DNA from: Streptomyces sp. F001
GTDB lineage: Bacteria > Actinomycetota > Actinomycetes > Streptomycetales > Streptomycetaceae
Direction of reading: 5' to 3'
DNA: 64,000 bases
Assembly: GCF_004187715.1 (NCBI RefSeq)
Contig: NZ_QZWF01000005.1
Location: forward strand, 1-64,000
Numbering within the stretch: position 1 is the stretch's first letter; each line of letters opens with the position of its first letter. The translations under genes and the position numbers were made by a program. The notes below the pieces were generated by a model, which saw nothing but the letters and a program-made list of their open reading frames with translations, made no database searches and was not told the DNA's origin. This document shows positions 33,831-43,889 of the stretch, piece by piece.

Positions 33831-34607
33831 TCAGCGGGGCCGCATGGAGATCAGCTTGCCCCAGACCACCAGGCGGTACGTGGACGTGTACTCCGGAGTG
33901 CAGGTGGTGAGGGTGAGGTAGTAGCCAGGGTGGCGGTAGCCGCGGGCGGGGTGGACGAGGCTCCGGGGCACGGGCCGTAGAACACCGGTGTCGCGTGCAG
34001 AGGTCTGCGGCACGGTCTGGTCGACGGCGTACGTGTACACGGCGTCCCGCGTCTCTACGAGGATCTCGTCGCCGTCGTCGAGCCGGTTGACGTACCGGAA
34101 GGGCTCGCCGTGGGTGTTCCGGTGCCCGGCGAGGGCGAAGTTGCCGGCGCGGCCGGGCTGCTGGGTGCCGGGGTAATGGCCGACGTATCCCTTGTTGAGG
34201 ACGTCCGGCTTGCTGATGCCCTCGGCGACGGGGACGCGGAGGTCGAGGCGGGGGATGGTGAGGATGGCGTAGGCGTGGGAGGGGTCAGGGCGGGAAGCGG
34301 ATCGCGTGGTGGTGGTCGGAGCAACAGGCGGCGGCTCGGGAGCCCGCGGCTCCTCCGACGCCTCCGGGGACGTACCGGAGTCGATGAGGCGATCCTCGGC
34401 CCCGCCCGCACCCCACTCCCGCTCCAGCGCCTCCACCCTCCGCTCGGCGCCGTCCCTGGCCTGCCGGTTGGTCCACCACAGCTGGTGGACGACGAGAAGC
34501 AGGAGTACGACACCGAGGGTGACGAGGACTTCGCCCCCGGCCCACAGGGCGCGCCGCCGCCGCGCACGCCACCGTCGGGTGCTGTGCTGCACGACGGACA
34601 CGCGCAT
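33831..34607 (-). CDS. Class E sortase
   Basis: 258 aa, ATG at 34607 with GGAGG upstream. Basic N-terminus, one membrane helix (about 25-42), a Pro/Thr linker and a sortase domain with His162 (LAGHRNTHG), Cys236 (TLTTCTPEY) and Arg245. Class E enzymes recognise LAXTG; a protein with LARTG is encoded 7 kb away at 26405. It anchors surface proteins to peptidoglycan. Confidence 0.87.
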   Translation of the reverse strand: MRVSVVQHSTRRWRARRRRALWAGGEVLVTLGVVLLLLVVHQLWWTNRQARDGAERRVEALEREWGAGGAEDRLIDSGTSPEASEEPRAPEPPPVAPTTTTRSASRPDPSHAYAILTIPRLDLRVPVAEGISKPDVLNKGYVGHYPGTQQPGRAGNFALAGHRNTHGEPFRYVNRLDDGDEILVETRDAVYTYAVDQTVPQTSARDTGVLRPVPRSLVHPARGYRHPGYYLTLTTCTPEYTSTYRLVVWGKLISMRPR

Positions 34608-34811
34608 GCTTCAGGCCTCCTTCCCGGGCCGCCCGCACGATAAGGGGCACAGCGTGAGGTCACCAGACCCGCCCTTCCTCCACAGGTTTGAGAAAGGGCT
34701 GTCGTAACCCTCGACAACCCCGTGCGCCGCACCTGATGCTTCCTGTCGGCCTGAACGGGACGGGCCCGGACGCCGGTTCGACCACCGGCGGGTGACGGAG
34801 GTGGACAATCC

Positions 34812-36284
34812 ATGATCCGACGCAGAACACTGCTGGCGGCCACGGGCGGCGCGTTCCTCGGCAGCGCCCTGGCAACGGGTACGGCGCACGCGGACGCGAC
34901 GATCGCCGTGAACCCCTCCACGAGTTACGGCACATGGGAGGGCTGGGGCACGTCCCTCGCCTGGTGGGCCAACGTCTTCGGCAACCGGAACGACTTCGCC
35001 GACCTCTTCTTCACCACCAACTCGGTGACGTACAACGGCACGGCACTCCCCGGCCTCGGCCTCAACATCGCCCGCTACAACCTGGGCGCGTGCAGCTGGA
35101 ACAGCGTGAACGGCGAGACGATGGCGGAGTCCCCCAACATCCCCGCCTTCAAGCAGATCGAGGGCTTCTGGCAGGACTGGAACAACGAGGACCCGGCCTC
35201 CTCGGCCTGGGACTGGACGGCGGACGCGGCCCAGCGCGCGATGCTGCAGAAGGCCGTACAGCGAGGCGCGACGACCGAACTCTTCGCCAACTCCCCCATG
35301 TGGTGGATGTGTGACAACCACAACCCGTCGGGCGCGGCGGACGGCGGCAACAACCTCCAGACCTGGAACTACCGCCAGCACGCCTCCCACCTGGCCGCGA
35401 CCGCGCTGTACGCCCGGCAGAACTGGGGCGTGAACTTCGCGACGGTGGACCCGTTCAACGAGCCGGCCTCCAGCTGGTGGACCGCCACCGGCACGCAGGA
35501 GGGCTGCCACCTGGACCCGGCGGTCCAGGCCGCCGTACTCCCGTACATGCGCAGCGAGTTGGACAAGCGTGGCCTGACGGGCGTCCGCATCTCGGCCTCC
35601 GACGAGACGAACTACGACACGGCCCGCTCGACATGGGCCTCCTTCGGCTCCTCCACCAGGGCCCTGGTGTCCCAGGTGAACGTGCACGGCTACCAGGGCG
35701 CGGGCGGCCGGAGGGACCTCCTCTACACGGACGTGGTGACGACGTCCGGCAAGAAGCTCTGGAACTCCGAAACGGGCGACGGCGACGGCACCGGCCTCAC
35801 CATGGCGTCGAACCTCTGCTACGACTTCCGCTGGCTGCACCCGACGGCCTGGTGCTACTGGCAGGTGATGGACCCGACGACGGGCTGGGCGATGATCGCG
35901 TACGACGCGAACACCCTGCAGCCGACGACGGTCCAGCCCAAGTACTACGTCATGGCCCAGTTCAGCCGACACATCCGCCCCGGCATGACGATCCTGGACA
36001 CAGGCGTGAGCTACGCGACGGCGGCGTACTCGGCGTCGGCGCGGCGCCTGGTGATCGTGGCGGTGAACACTTCGACGTCGGCGCAGACGCTCACCTTCGA
36101 CCTGTCCCGCTTCTCGACGGTGACGGGCGGGTCGGGCGGCCTGGTCCCCCGCTGGAACACGGCGACGTCCGGCTCGGACCGCTACCGCGCGTACTCGGAC
36201 ACGTACCTCTCCGGAAAGTCGGTGAGCGTGCCGTTCGCGGCGGGGGCGGTGCAGACGTTGCAGGTGGACGGGGTGACGCTCTAG
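34812..36284 (+). CDS. Secreted GH30 glycoside hydrolase, probable endo-beta-1,6-galactanase
   Basis: 490 aa, ATG at 34812. A Tat-like signal (MIRRRTLLAATGG) ends near AHA. The GH30 barrel shows the acid/base Glu217 (DPFNEPASS) and the nucleophile Glu320 (LWNSETGDG), then a C-terminal beta-sandwich. Overall sequence is close to Streptomyces subfamily GH30_5 endo-beta-1,6-galactanases that attack arabinogalactan side chains. Divergent from the class E sortase. Confidence 0.85.
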   Translation: MIRRRTLLAATGGAFLGSALATGTAHADATIAVNPSTSYGTWEGWGTSLAWWANVFGNRNDFADLFFTTNSVTYNGTALPGLGLNIARYNLGACSWNSVNGETMAESPNIPAFKQIEGFWQDWNNEDPASSAWDWTADAAQRAMLQKAVQRGATTELFANSPMWWMCDNHNPSGAADGGNNLQTWNYRQHASHLAATALYARQNWGVNFATVDPFNEPASSWWTATGTQEGCHLDPAVQAAVLPYMRSELDKRGLTGVRISASDETNYDTARSTWASFGSSTRALVSQVNVHGYQGAGGRRDLLYTDVVTTSGKKLWNSETGDGDGTGLTMASNLCYDFRWLHPTAWCYWQVMDPTTGWAMIAYDANTLQPTTVQPKYYVMAQFSRHIRPGMTILDTGVSYATAAYSASARRLVIVAVNTSTSAQTLTFDLSRFSTVTGGSGGLVPRWNTATSGSDRYRAYSDTYLSGKSVSVPFAAGAVQTLQVDGVTL

Positions 36285-36347
36285 TCGTAGTGCCCTTTTC
36301 GCTGCGTATGCGGGCGCGTTCCTTGCGTCGGCGATCTCCGGTCGGCC

Positions 36348-36794
36348 TCAAGCGCTTTCGCTGTGCTCGCGTCCCGCGATCCGGGCCAGCTTGGTCAGCA
36401 TCATGCCGTTGCGGATCGCGACGATGTAATCCACGGGCAGTCCGTGCATCCGAGTGCCGGGGCCCCGGAGGGGATGCCAGTCGAGGGTGAAGAGGGTGTT
36501 CCCGCCCCAGGCGAGCAGTTTCATGGCGATGCGGGCCGCACCGAAGGGCTCTGCCTTCGCTTCCAGTTCCAGGCGGCGTTGCGGTTCGCAGATACGGACG
36601 ACGCAGGTGTCGTCGAGGGTGAGAGGGCCGGCGCCGACTCGGACCTTCAGGCGGGCGCCGACTTCTGGCCAGTGCGGGTCCGCGGCGAGGACCTGCTGGG
36701 TTCCTGTCACCCACTCCCCGTAGCGGTGGCCGTCGGCCAGCAGGCCCCAGACCTCGGACGGCGAGCTCAAGATCAGACGGCGGTTCCGGGCCAC
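36348..36794 (-). CDS. SRPBCC-family (START/polyketide-cyclase-like) protein
   Basis: 148 aa. The GTG at 36794 is chosen because AAGGAG lies ten bases upstream; another GTG nine bases earlier is too close to that site. Pattern ILSSPSEVWGLLADGHRYGEWV, then the hydrophobic-pocket strands of the SRPBCC fold. It binds a hydrophobic small molecule; role unknown. Convergent with the GH30 gene. Confidence 0.75.
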   Translation of the reverse strand: MARNRRLILSSPSEVWGLLADGHRYGEWVTGTQQVLAADPHWPEVGARLKVRVGAGPLTLDDTCVVRICEPQRRLELEAKAEPFGAARIAMKLLAWGGNTLFTLDWHPLRGPGTRMHGLPVDYIVAIRNGMMLTKLARIAGREHSESA

Positions 36795-37096
36795 GCTGAT
36801 CACACTCCTTCTGGAGGAAGGAACACTTCGGGAGGCGCCGGCGGCATGGGCGTCTCCCGGGATGAGGCGTCCGGCACAGCAGGCGCCGGGCAGCCGTGCC
36901 TCTCCTGGGCTCGACGGTGGGCGCGGCCGCACCGGGTTCCTGGTCCGGCCGCCCATGGGCTTGGCCTCCAGCCTTATGCCGACCGCACCCCATGCACAGT
37001 CCGACAGGTCCATACGGGGCAGGCCGAGCTGAGCCGGAATGTCAGTGACCTGCCAATACCTCTCCTCTGACACCCGTCGGCAGTACGGTGTCCCCC
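36795..37096. other. Intergenic region, SRPBCC / SEC-C genes
   Basis: 302 bases between divergent starts. No coding frame of normal character, tRNA or strong hairpin is seen. TACGGT seven bases before the ATG at 37097 could be a -10 for a leaderless message. Confidence 0.4.
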
Positions 37097-38103
37097 ATGC
37101 GCCCCGACACGCCCGCCGAGACCGTCGACCACCACGCCGAAGCGGCCCGCCTGGAGCGAACCGCCGGCCTGTACCCCGAGGACGCCGAAGCCCTGCTCCT
37201 GAGGGCCGCGGCCCACCTGGAACTGGCCGGCGACCGCCCCGCCGCGTCCGCGCTCTACGACCGCCTGCTGTCTGCCGGCGCCCTGGAGAACCCTTCCCTG
37301 GTCCGAGCCCTGAAGGCCTCGAACCTGTGGGAGTACGGCCACGAGGCCGAGGCCCGAGCGATCATCGACGGCATCCGCACCGCCTCGCCCCGGGACCCGG
37401 CCCCCTGGGTGATCATCGCCGAGGCCCTGGAATCCCACGACGAGCTGGAGGCGGCACAGGAGACGTTCACGGAGGGGGCGCGCCTCCTCCTGACGGATGT
37501 GACGGAACCCCCGTATTCGACACATCCGCTGTTGTTCGGCCGCCACCGGGTACGCCGGATGCTGGGCATGGCCCACGACGAATGGGACCTCCTGGCGGAC
37601 ACCCTCCACTCCATGCCGATCTCCCTGGACGAACTGCACGACCCGAAACGGGTCTGGTCCCTCGGCTCGAACAACCCCGCGGAACTGGAGGCGGAGATCT
37701 CCCGCCTGCGCGCGGAGCTGGGCGCGTACCGAGCGGCGTTGTCCCGTCCCTTCCCGGTGGCGGTGCTGCACTGGCCGGCGGGGGAACTGGCAGAGCTGGT
37801 GGCTGCGTATCCGTCGCTGGCCGCGGAGTATTCCTCACATGAGGAGCACCTGGCGACGATAGAGGCGTCGCTGCGGGAGCTGGCGTCCTCGGGGACGCCG
37901 AACCTGGGGATTGTGACGGGGACGGTGCCGTCGTATGAGGCGTTCGCGGCGTCGGAGGGGGCGTCGCCAGGGGAGGCGGACCTGCTGCCGCAGTATGCGA
38001 CGACGTTGGCGAGGGGCGGGCGGTTGCCTGGCCGCCGCAGAAGGGGCGGGTGTTGGTGTGGGTCGGGAGGGTTTACGGGGGGTGTCACGGGGTCGGGGCC
38101 TGA
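37097..38103 (+). pseudogene. TPR-like SEC-C zinc-motif protein, C-terminus frameshifted
   Basis: From ATG 37097 a helical, TPR-like protein (YPEDAEALLLRAAAHLELAGD, ALKASNLWEYGHEAEARAII) is intact for about 300 residues. At the end the family motif appears in alternating frames: AWPPQKGR (frame 2), CWCGSG (frame 1), RVYGGCHGVGA plus stop at 38103 (frame 2). Small deletions near 38026, 38052 and 38067 would explain this. As read, the protein instead runs on to 38185 with an unrelated tail and loses its second zinc-binding half. Function unknown. Confidence 0.68.
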
Positions 38104-38250
38104 CGTCGGCGGCGCTGCTCACTTCCTGGTCGGCGGGCCCTATTTGTTCCGATCCCGCTACTCCTCCACAACTCGCGCACGCTAACGTCATATGCGACCA
38201 GCTGAATTGGCACGCCCTCACGGGCATGTCCTGGCCCGCGAGGAACTTGC

Positions 38251-39831
38251 ATGCCGCCCTACCAGCCGTCATCGGAGTGGCAGTTCGACGTACCCACCAG
38301 CGGGAGCAAGCGGCTCCCTCCGGCGGCCAGGTCGTTCGAATCGCTCGCGCACCAGGGCTACAGCTTCGAGGCGGCCATCGCCGACCTGATCGACAACTCC
38401 ATCGACGCGGAGGCCCACAACATCGTCGTGAGCTTCCTCCGGGACACCGGTGAGCGAGGCGGCCGGGACCGCCTCGTCGGCCTGCTCGTCATCGACGACG
38501 GCCAAGGCATGGACGAGGCGGGCCTGGACACGGCGATGACCGTAGGCGGGCGCGAAGGGTACGCCGCCAGCGCCCTCGGACACTTCGGCGCCGGATTGAA
38601 GGCCGCCTCGCTCTCGCACGCCGACGCGCTCACGGTGATCAGCCGGACCAAGCGCAACCCGTCGGCCGGCCGCCGCTGGCTCACCGCCCGCGCGCAGGCC
38701 GACTTCACCTGCGACATCGTCGACGCGAGGTACTGCCAGAACCTGGTCGACCGCTATGACGGCATCATCGGCTGGAACGGCACGATCGTGCGCTGGGACC
38801 ATGTCCGCGCGTTCGAGACCATCACGGACGGCCAGACCGACCGCTATCTCAACGACGCGATCGAGCGGTTGGAGACCCACCTCGGCCTCTACCTCCACCG
38901 ATTCCTCGCCCGTGACGGCTTCCACATCGACATCGTCGTCGAGGATGTCCACACCCGGGAGGAACTGGACCATCGGGGCGTGGAGCCCATCGACCCGTTC
39001 GGCTATCGCATTCCGGGCCGCGCCGGTTATCCCCGGACGTACGTCGCTCCCGTCGAGGGCGTCGGCGACGTCGCGCTCGAGGCACACATATGGCCGCCCA
39101 AGTCCCCGCTCGTCGCTTTCCGCGGAATCGGCCCGCTCGCCGAACGCCAGGGCTTCTACCTCTACCGCAACGACCGGCTCGTCCAGGCCGGCGGCTGGAA
39201 CGACACCCGCAGCCCCGAGGGCCACCTCGCCCTCGCCCGGATATCCGTGGACCTGCCGCCCGAGCCCAACGACGTGTTCTCCCTGACCGTCAAGAAGGAC
39301 GGCGTCCAGGTCACCCCAGCCTTCGCCCGGGGCCTGGAGAAGGCCACGGACCCCGAGACCGGCCACACGTTCACCGCCTACGTCCAGGAAGCCGAGGCCA
39401 CCTACCGCGAAGCCGCCCGGCGTCGCACGGAGGTCAAGCGCAGTGCCGTCATCCCGCCCGGCAAGGGCATCGACCCCAAGCTGAAGCGGACGCTGCGGGA
39501 CGAACTGCCGCAGTTGGAGGGCGGGGAGCCCATCACCTTCACCTGGGCCCGCCTCGACGTGCCGAACGGCGCCGACCCCGCCGATCTGCTCTTTACGATC
39601 GACCACAAGGAACGCCGGGTCGTCCTCAACAAGGACTACCGGCACGCCTTCAACGGCACCCGGCGCGGCGGCTCGAACGACGCCCCGGTCCTCAAGAGCC
39701 TGCTCTATCTCATGCTGAACGAGATCTTCCAGAAGGAGCGGGTCTGGGCCAACCAGACCGACCGGATCGCCTTGTGGAACAGCGTGCTCATCACCGCGGT
39801 GCGAGCCGAACTCGGCCGCGCCGAGGGTTAG
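38251..39831 (+). CDS. MORC/MutL-type GHKL ATPase of an R-M island
   Basis: 526 aa, ATG at 38251 with GAGGAA upstream. GHKL motifs: N-box ADLIDNSIDA (the usual catalytic Glu is Asp here), VIDDGQGMD and GHFGAGLKAAS, followed by an S5-like transducer and an unassigned C-terminal half. Such proteins were recognised in prokaryotic restriction-modification loci as relatives of eukaryotic MORC ATPases, with Z1 and methylase genes. ATP-driven dimerisation could clamp DNA. First gene of a five-gene run ending with vsr. Confidence 0.86.
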   Translation: MPPYQPSSEWQFDVPTSGSKRLPPAARSFESLAHQGYSFEAAIADLIDNSIDAEAHNIVVSFLRDTGERGGRDRLVGLLVIDDGQGMDEAGLDTAMTVGGREGYAASALGHFGAGLKAASLSHADALTVISRTKRNPSAGRRWLTARAQADFTCDIVDARYCQNLVDRYDGIIGWNGTIVRWDHVRAFETITDGQTDRYLNDAIERLETHLGLYLHRFLARDGFHIDIVVEDVHTREELDHRGVEPIDPFGYRIPGRAGYPRTYVAPVEGVGDVALEAHIWPPKSPLVAFRGIGPLAERQGFYLYRNDRLVQAGGWNDTRSPEGHLALARISVDLPPEPNDVFSLTVKKDGVQVTPAFARGLEKATDPETGHTFTAYVQEAEATYREAARRRTEVKRSAVIPPGKGIDPKLKRTLRDELPQLEGGEPITFTWARLDVPNGADPADLLFTIDHKERRVVLNKDYRHAFNGTRRGGSNDAPVLKSLLYLMLNEIFQKERVWANQTDRIALWNSVLITAVRAELGRAEG

Positions 39832-39879
39832 TCCCGGCCCCCGCACCTGTCCATTCTCAGAGAGAGCCTCCCAGCCACA

Positions 39880-42858
39880 GTGAACGCCGAGTACACGCCT
39901 GCTCCCGACCACCTCTCCGACCTCCACGGCGAGGTCCTCGACGCGATGAGCCGACGCGGCCCCAAGCACTTCGCAAAGCTTGCCTTCGTGCTCGCTGACA
40001 CCGACGAACCAGCGGACACGGACATGTCCCGCTTCCGTGACCGCATCCTGGCCGCCGGTCCCGGTGACGAGCTGCTCGCCCTCTGGCGCCGCAAGCTGAC
40101 CTCATGGGACTTCGAACAGTCCCCTACTTGGTCGGCCACCGCGCCGCGCACCCCGGAGCGCCGCGCCGAGGTCTACGACAAGCTCGTGTTCGGCGCAGAT
40201 CTGCGCAAAGCGCTCGACGCAGTCGTCCCGGTCCACACGGAACCGGGTCCTGTCACCATCAGCCGTGAGTTCCAGCCCTGGTACACCCGGGAACAGGCGG
40301 CGAACCGCTCCTTCTACTGGACTTCGTACGAGCGGCTGTTGCGCCGCAAAGGCTGGAGCGACGCGGCGGTCTCCAGTTTGGACGAAGCCGCCCATGCGGT
40401 CGTGGAACGGCTTTCCGACCCCACCCGTGACGACCCTTACGGCGCACGGGGGCTGGTCGTCGGCTACGTACAGTCCGGCAAGACCGCCAATTTCACCGGC
40501 GTCACAGCCAAGGCCATCGACGCGGGCTACCGCCTGGTGATCGTCCTCGGCGGCACTCTGAACCTACTGCGCGGCCAGACCCAGCGCCGCCTGGACATGG
40601 AACTGATCGGTCAGGAGAACATCCTGGGCGCCGCCGACCCGAACGACCCGGACGCCCTGGTCGGCATCGACTACCAGGACGACGAGGACTGGCCCGCGAA
40701 GTTCGTCTCGTTCGGTGCCCGCCCCTCCACGCTCGGCGCCTTCGACATCGAGCGTCTGACCTCTCGCGACCGTGACTACATGGCATTGGAGCGCGGCATC
40801 AGCGCCCTGGAGTTCGAGAAGCCGGACCGCACCCGCCCCCTGTACGAGCCGGCGAACCTGCATGCGGCCCGCGCCCGCGTCATGGTCGTGAAGAAGAACA
40901 AGTCGGTACTGGAGAAGCTGGTCAAGGACCTCAAGAAGATAGGCCCGATCCTCGGCGAGATACCGGCCCTGATCATCGACGACGAGTCGGACCAGGCCTC
41001 GGTGAACACGACCGACCCGAAGAAGTGGGAGGACGGCAAGGTCACCCGCACCGCGATCAACGGCCAGATCAGCAAGCTCCTCAAGCTCCTGCCCCGCGCC
41101 CAGTACGTCGGCTACACCGCGACTCCTTTCGCCAACGTATTCATCGACCCGGGTGACGAGGAAGACCTCTTCCCGCGCGACTTCCTGATCTCCCTCCCCC
41201 GTCCGACGGGCTACATGGGCGTTCAGGACTTCCATGACCTCGACGCCATCGACGACGGCGAAGGCGAGGCCGAGAAGACGCATGTCCGAGGCATCTACGA
41301 CTCCACGGGCGACCGACTCCAGGAAGCGCTGGACGCCTTCGTCCTCACGGGTGCTCTGAAGCTCTACCGCGCCGATCACGGCGTCCCCTCTGGCCCGTTC
41401 CGGCACCACACGATGCTCGTGCACGAATCGGTCCGCATGGCCGAACACGCCGCGCTCGCCCTGCGCATCAACACCATGTGGCACAACGCCGCGTACACGG
41501 GCCCGGAGGGCCACACGCGCCTTGCGTCCCTCTTTGACAGGGACTTCCACACCCACGCGGCCGACTCGCTGCCCACTCCCACGACGTACGCGGACCTCAA
41601 GCCGTACGTCCATGAGGCCCGTCGCCTCATCAACAAGGGCGGCACCCCCGTCATAGTCGTCAACGGCGACAGCGAGCGCGACTACGCCCAGCCCGACCTG
41701 GACTTCGACCGCACCCCGAACGTCTGGAAGATCCTCGTCGGGGGTACCAAGCTGTCCCGGGGCTTCACGGTCGAGGGCCTGACGATCACGTATTACCGCC
41801 GCACGACACAGCAGGCCGACACTCTGATGCAGATGGGCCGCTGGTTCGGCTTCCGGCCCGGGTACCGGGACCTGGTGCGGCTGTACATCGGCCGCGAGGA
41901 GACCCTCGGCCGCGGCCGCAACGCCAAGACGGTCGACCTGTACGAGGCCTTCGAAGCGATCTGCCGCGACGAGGAACTCTTCCGCGCCGAACTGGCTCGC
42001 TACGCCCCCTTGGTGGACGACCGCCCTCAGGTTACGCCGGCCCAGATCCCGCCGCTGGTCGCACAGCATCTGCCGTGGGTGAAACCGTCGGCTCGGAACA
42101 AGATGTTCAACGCTGAGCTGGTGGAGGTACGGTCGCCGGGCAAGCCGATCGAGCCGGCGGCCTACCCGCAGGACGCCGATATGACCGTGCGGAACACCGA
42201 ACGCTGGAAGCCCGTCCTCGCGGCAGTCAGCGGCACCTCAACGACCTGTGTTCTGCGGCCGGATGAGACGTCGCCGCTGCCCCGCAGCTTCCAGGCAGCG
42301 AGCACGGTAATCCCGCACACTCAGCTTCTTTCCATCCTCAGCTCGCTGGAATGGGAAGAGGGCAACGTTCTCGCCCCGCACCTGACATATCTGTCCCAGT
42401 TGGACGGGCGCCTGGCCAAGGTCGACGACTGGCTGGTCATCGCTCCGCAGCGCACGCAACGCAACCGGATCGAGGCAGCCGTGCTGGGCGAAGGCCCCTT
42501 CTCCCTGTTCCGCCGAAGCCGTCAGTCCGGAAAGCTGTCCTTTGGCCGTATATCGGGTCTGGAACACCGCTTGTACGCACAACAGTTGATCGACCAGCCA
42601 GACTCGGCCTCCGTTGGAGACAACGGCCCAGCTCTAGGGGCGACTCGAGGCGTAGTGCTCCTGTATCCCGTCGTCGAGGCCACCGAGGACGATGAGGTGA
42701 AAGCTGCTGCCGCGACCGGGGTGGCCGCAGCTGACCGGGTCATCATGGCGTTCACCGTGATTCCGCCGAAGGCAGCCATCGACTCGAAACGGCAGCTCGT
42801 GCGCTTCCAGACGAAGGACTCCACTCGTCCGGATGCGGTTATCGTCGAAGCGTTCTGA
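39880..42858 (+). CDS. Z1-domain superfamily II-like ATPase
   Basis: 992 aa, GTG at 39880. Walker A GYVQSGKT (195-202), Walker B-like LIIDDESDQAS (364-374), GYTATPFAN (411-419), the ILVGGTKLSRGFTVEG block and a motif VI-like QMGRWFGFR. These are the hallmarks of Z1 ATPases, which travel with MORC-type ATPases and DNA methylases. It probably translocates on or remodels DNA for the linked endonucleases. It starts 48 bases after the GHKL gene. Confidence 0.9.
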   Translation: MNAEYTPAPDHLSDLHGEVLDAMSRRGPKHFAKLAFVLADTDEPADTDMSRFRDRILAAGPGDELLALWRRKLTSWDFEQSPTWSATAPRTPERRAEVYDKLVFGADLRKALDAVVPVHTEPGPVTISREFQPWYTREQAANRSFYWTSYERLLRRKGWSDAAVSSLDEAAHAVVERLSDPTRDDPYGARGLVVGYVQSGKTANFTGVTAKAIDAGYRLVIVLGGTLNLLRGQTQRRLDMELIGQENILGAADPNDPDALVGIDYQDDEDWPAKFVSFGARPSTLGAFDIERLTSRDRDYMALERGISALEFEKPDRTRPLYEPANLHAARARVMVVKKNKSVLEKLVKDLKKIGPILGEIPALIIDDESDQASVNTTDPKKWEDGKVTRTAINGQISKLLKLLPRAQYVGYTATPFANVFIDPGDEEDLFPRDFLISLPRPTGYMGVQDFHDLDAIDDGEGEAEKTHVRGIYDSTGDRLQEALDAFVLTGALKLYRADHGVPSGPFRHHTMLVHESVRMAEHAALALRINTMWHNAAYTGPEGHTRLASLFDRDFHTHAADSLPTPTTYADLKPYVHEARRLINKGGTPVIVVNGDSERDYAQPDLDFDRTPNVWKILVGGTKLSRGFTVEGLTITYYRRTTQQADTLMQMGRWFGFRPGYRDLVRLYIGREETLGRGRNAKTVDLYEAFEAICRDEELFRAELARYAPLVDDRPQVTPAQIPPLVAQHLPWVKPSARNKMFNAELVEVRSPGKPIEPAAYPQDADMTVRNTERWKPVLAAVSGTSTTCVLRPDETSPLPRSFQAASTVIPHTQLLSILSSLEWEEGNVLAPHLTYLSQLDGRLAKVDDWLVIAPQRTQRNRIEAAVLGEGPFSLFRRSRQSGKLSFGRISGLEHRLYAQQLIDQPDSASVGDNGPALGATRGVVLLYPVVEATEDDEVKAAAATGVAAADRVIMAFTVIPPKAAIDSKRQLVRFQTKDSTRPDAVIVEAF

Positions 42859-42906
42859 GGCACCACAGCTCCACGCGTGACGGATGACTCACCGACGGGG
42901 GACACC

Positions 42907-43887
42907 ATGCTTCCTTTCGAAGAAGCCGACATCAGAGCCGCTACTTCGGTCGCCCTGCGGCATGCAGCGGCCGGACCGGACCCTGAACTCGACAAGGTCT
43001 ACGAGCACATCAGGGCGCTCGACCCTACGGGCCGAAGGTTTGCCAGGGTTCTTCGCGACACGATCGATCAGCTACTCAACGGCGAGGCCACTGGACGCTA
43101 TGACTGGAAAACGCTCTTCAAGACCGAGAAGACCCACGCGGGAACCCTGGTAGAGATCAATTTGCAGCGTGAGTTCAAGTTCGTGGACGGCGACGCGATG
43201 GACTACCAGATCGCCGGCGTTGACGTGGACTGCAAGTACTCCCAGCAGTTTGGCGGCTGGATGATTCCGCCAGAGGCGGTAGGCCATCTCTGTCTGCTGG
43301 CTTGGGCGGACGACTACAAGTCGCTGTGGAGCATCGGCCTCATCCGGATACGCAATGAGTGGCTGAACACGGGAAACAACCGTGACCTCAAGCTCACCAT
43401 CAAGGCCGACCACCGGGACAAGATCCAGTGGTTGTGGCGCGATGAAAAACTCCCCGAGAACGTGCTCCTCCACATGGATGCCGCAGACCGGGACACCGTG
43501 TTCGCCGCGGGCTCGGGTCAACAGCGCTTGAACGAGCTCTTCCGACGTGTACAGAGGCGATGCATCGGCCGCAACGTGGTGCGCACGGTGGCTCAGCAGA
43601 AGGACTACATGAAGCGGGTCCGCGGTAATGGCGGCTGCCGGTCAGCCCTGAGGCCCGAAGGAATCCTCATCATGGGTGACTATGCCAGTCATCGCGAGAT
43701 CGCCGACCGGCTCGGCCTCCCGCTTCCGGAGGAAGGCGAATTCGTCAGTGCCCAGGTGGTCCCCGCAGGATCTCATCACGGGGACGCCGCACGCGTCTCC
43801 CTGGACGGGCGGGAATGGGTCCTCGCCCGGCCGGACGACGCCATTGGACCCGCCCCGGCCCTGCCTTCACACACCAGACAGGACTGA
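42907..43887 (+). CDS. NaeI-family type II restriction endonuclease (predicted GCCGGC)
   Basis: 326 aa from ATG 42907, chosen for the GGGGGA site; GTG 42877 is an alternative. NaeI is 317 aa. Residues Glu83, Asp99, Asp108 and Lys110 have exactly the spacing of the NaeI active site Glu70, Asp86, Asp95 and Lys97, within LVEINLQREF and VDVDCKYSQ. Leu56 matches NaeI Leu43, whose change turns NaeI into a topoisomerase. NaeI cuts GCCGGC and needs a second effector site. A C-terminal DNA-binding domain is present. The next endonuclease gene starts two bases after its stop. Confidence 0.92.
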   Translation: MLPFEEADIRAATSVALRHAAAGPDPELDKVYEHIRALDPTGRRFARVLRDTIDQLLNGEATGRYDWKTLFKTEKTHAGTLVEINLQREFKFVDGDAMDYQIAGVDVDCKYSQQFGGWMIPPEAVGHLCLLAWADDYKSLWSIGLIRIRNEWLNTGNNRDLKLTIKADHRDKIQWLWRDEKLPENVLLHMDAADRDTVFAAGSGQQRLNELFRRVQRRCIGRNVVRTVAQQKDYMKRVRGNGGCRSALRPEGILIMGDYASHREIADRLGLPLPEEGEFVSAQVVPAGSHHGDAARVSLDGREWVLARPDDAIGPAPALPSHTRQD

Positions 43888-43889
43888 CC

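Noticed and set aside
38104..38250. Left attachment site of the defence island
   Set aside because: No tRNA, integrase gene or direct repeat matching the right side (52146-52160) was seen, so integration by a site-specific element is not supported.
38269..39969. 566-codon antisense frame under the GHKL ATPase gene
   Set aside because: Shadow; the plus strand carries N, G1 and G2 boxes and a ribosome site.
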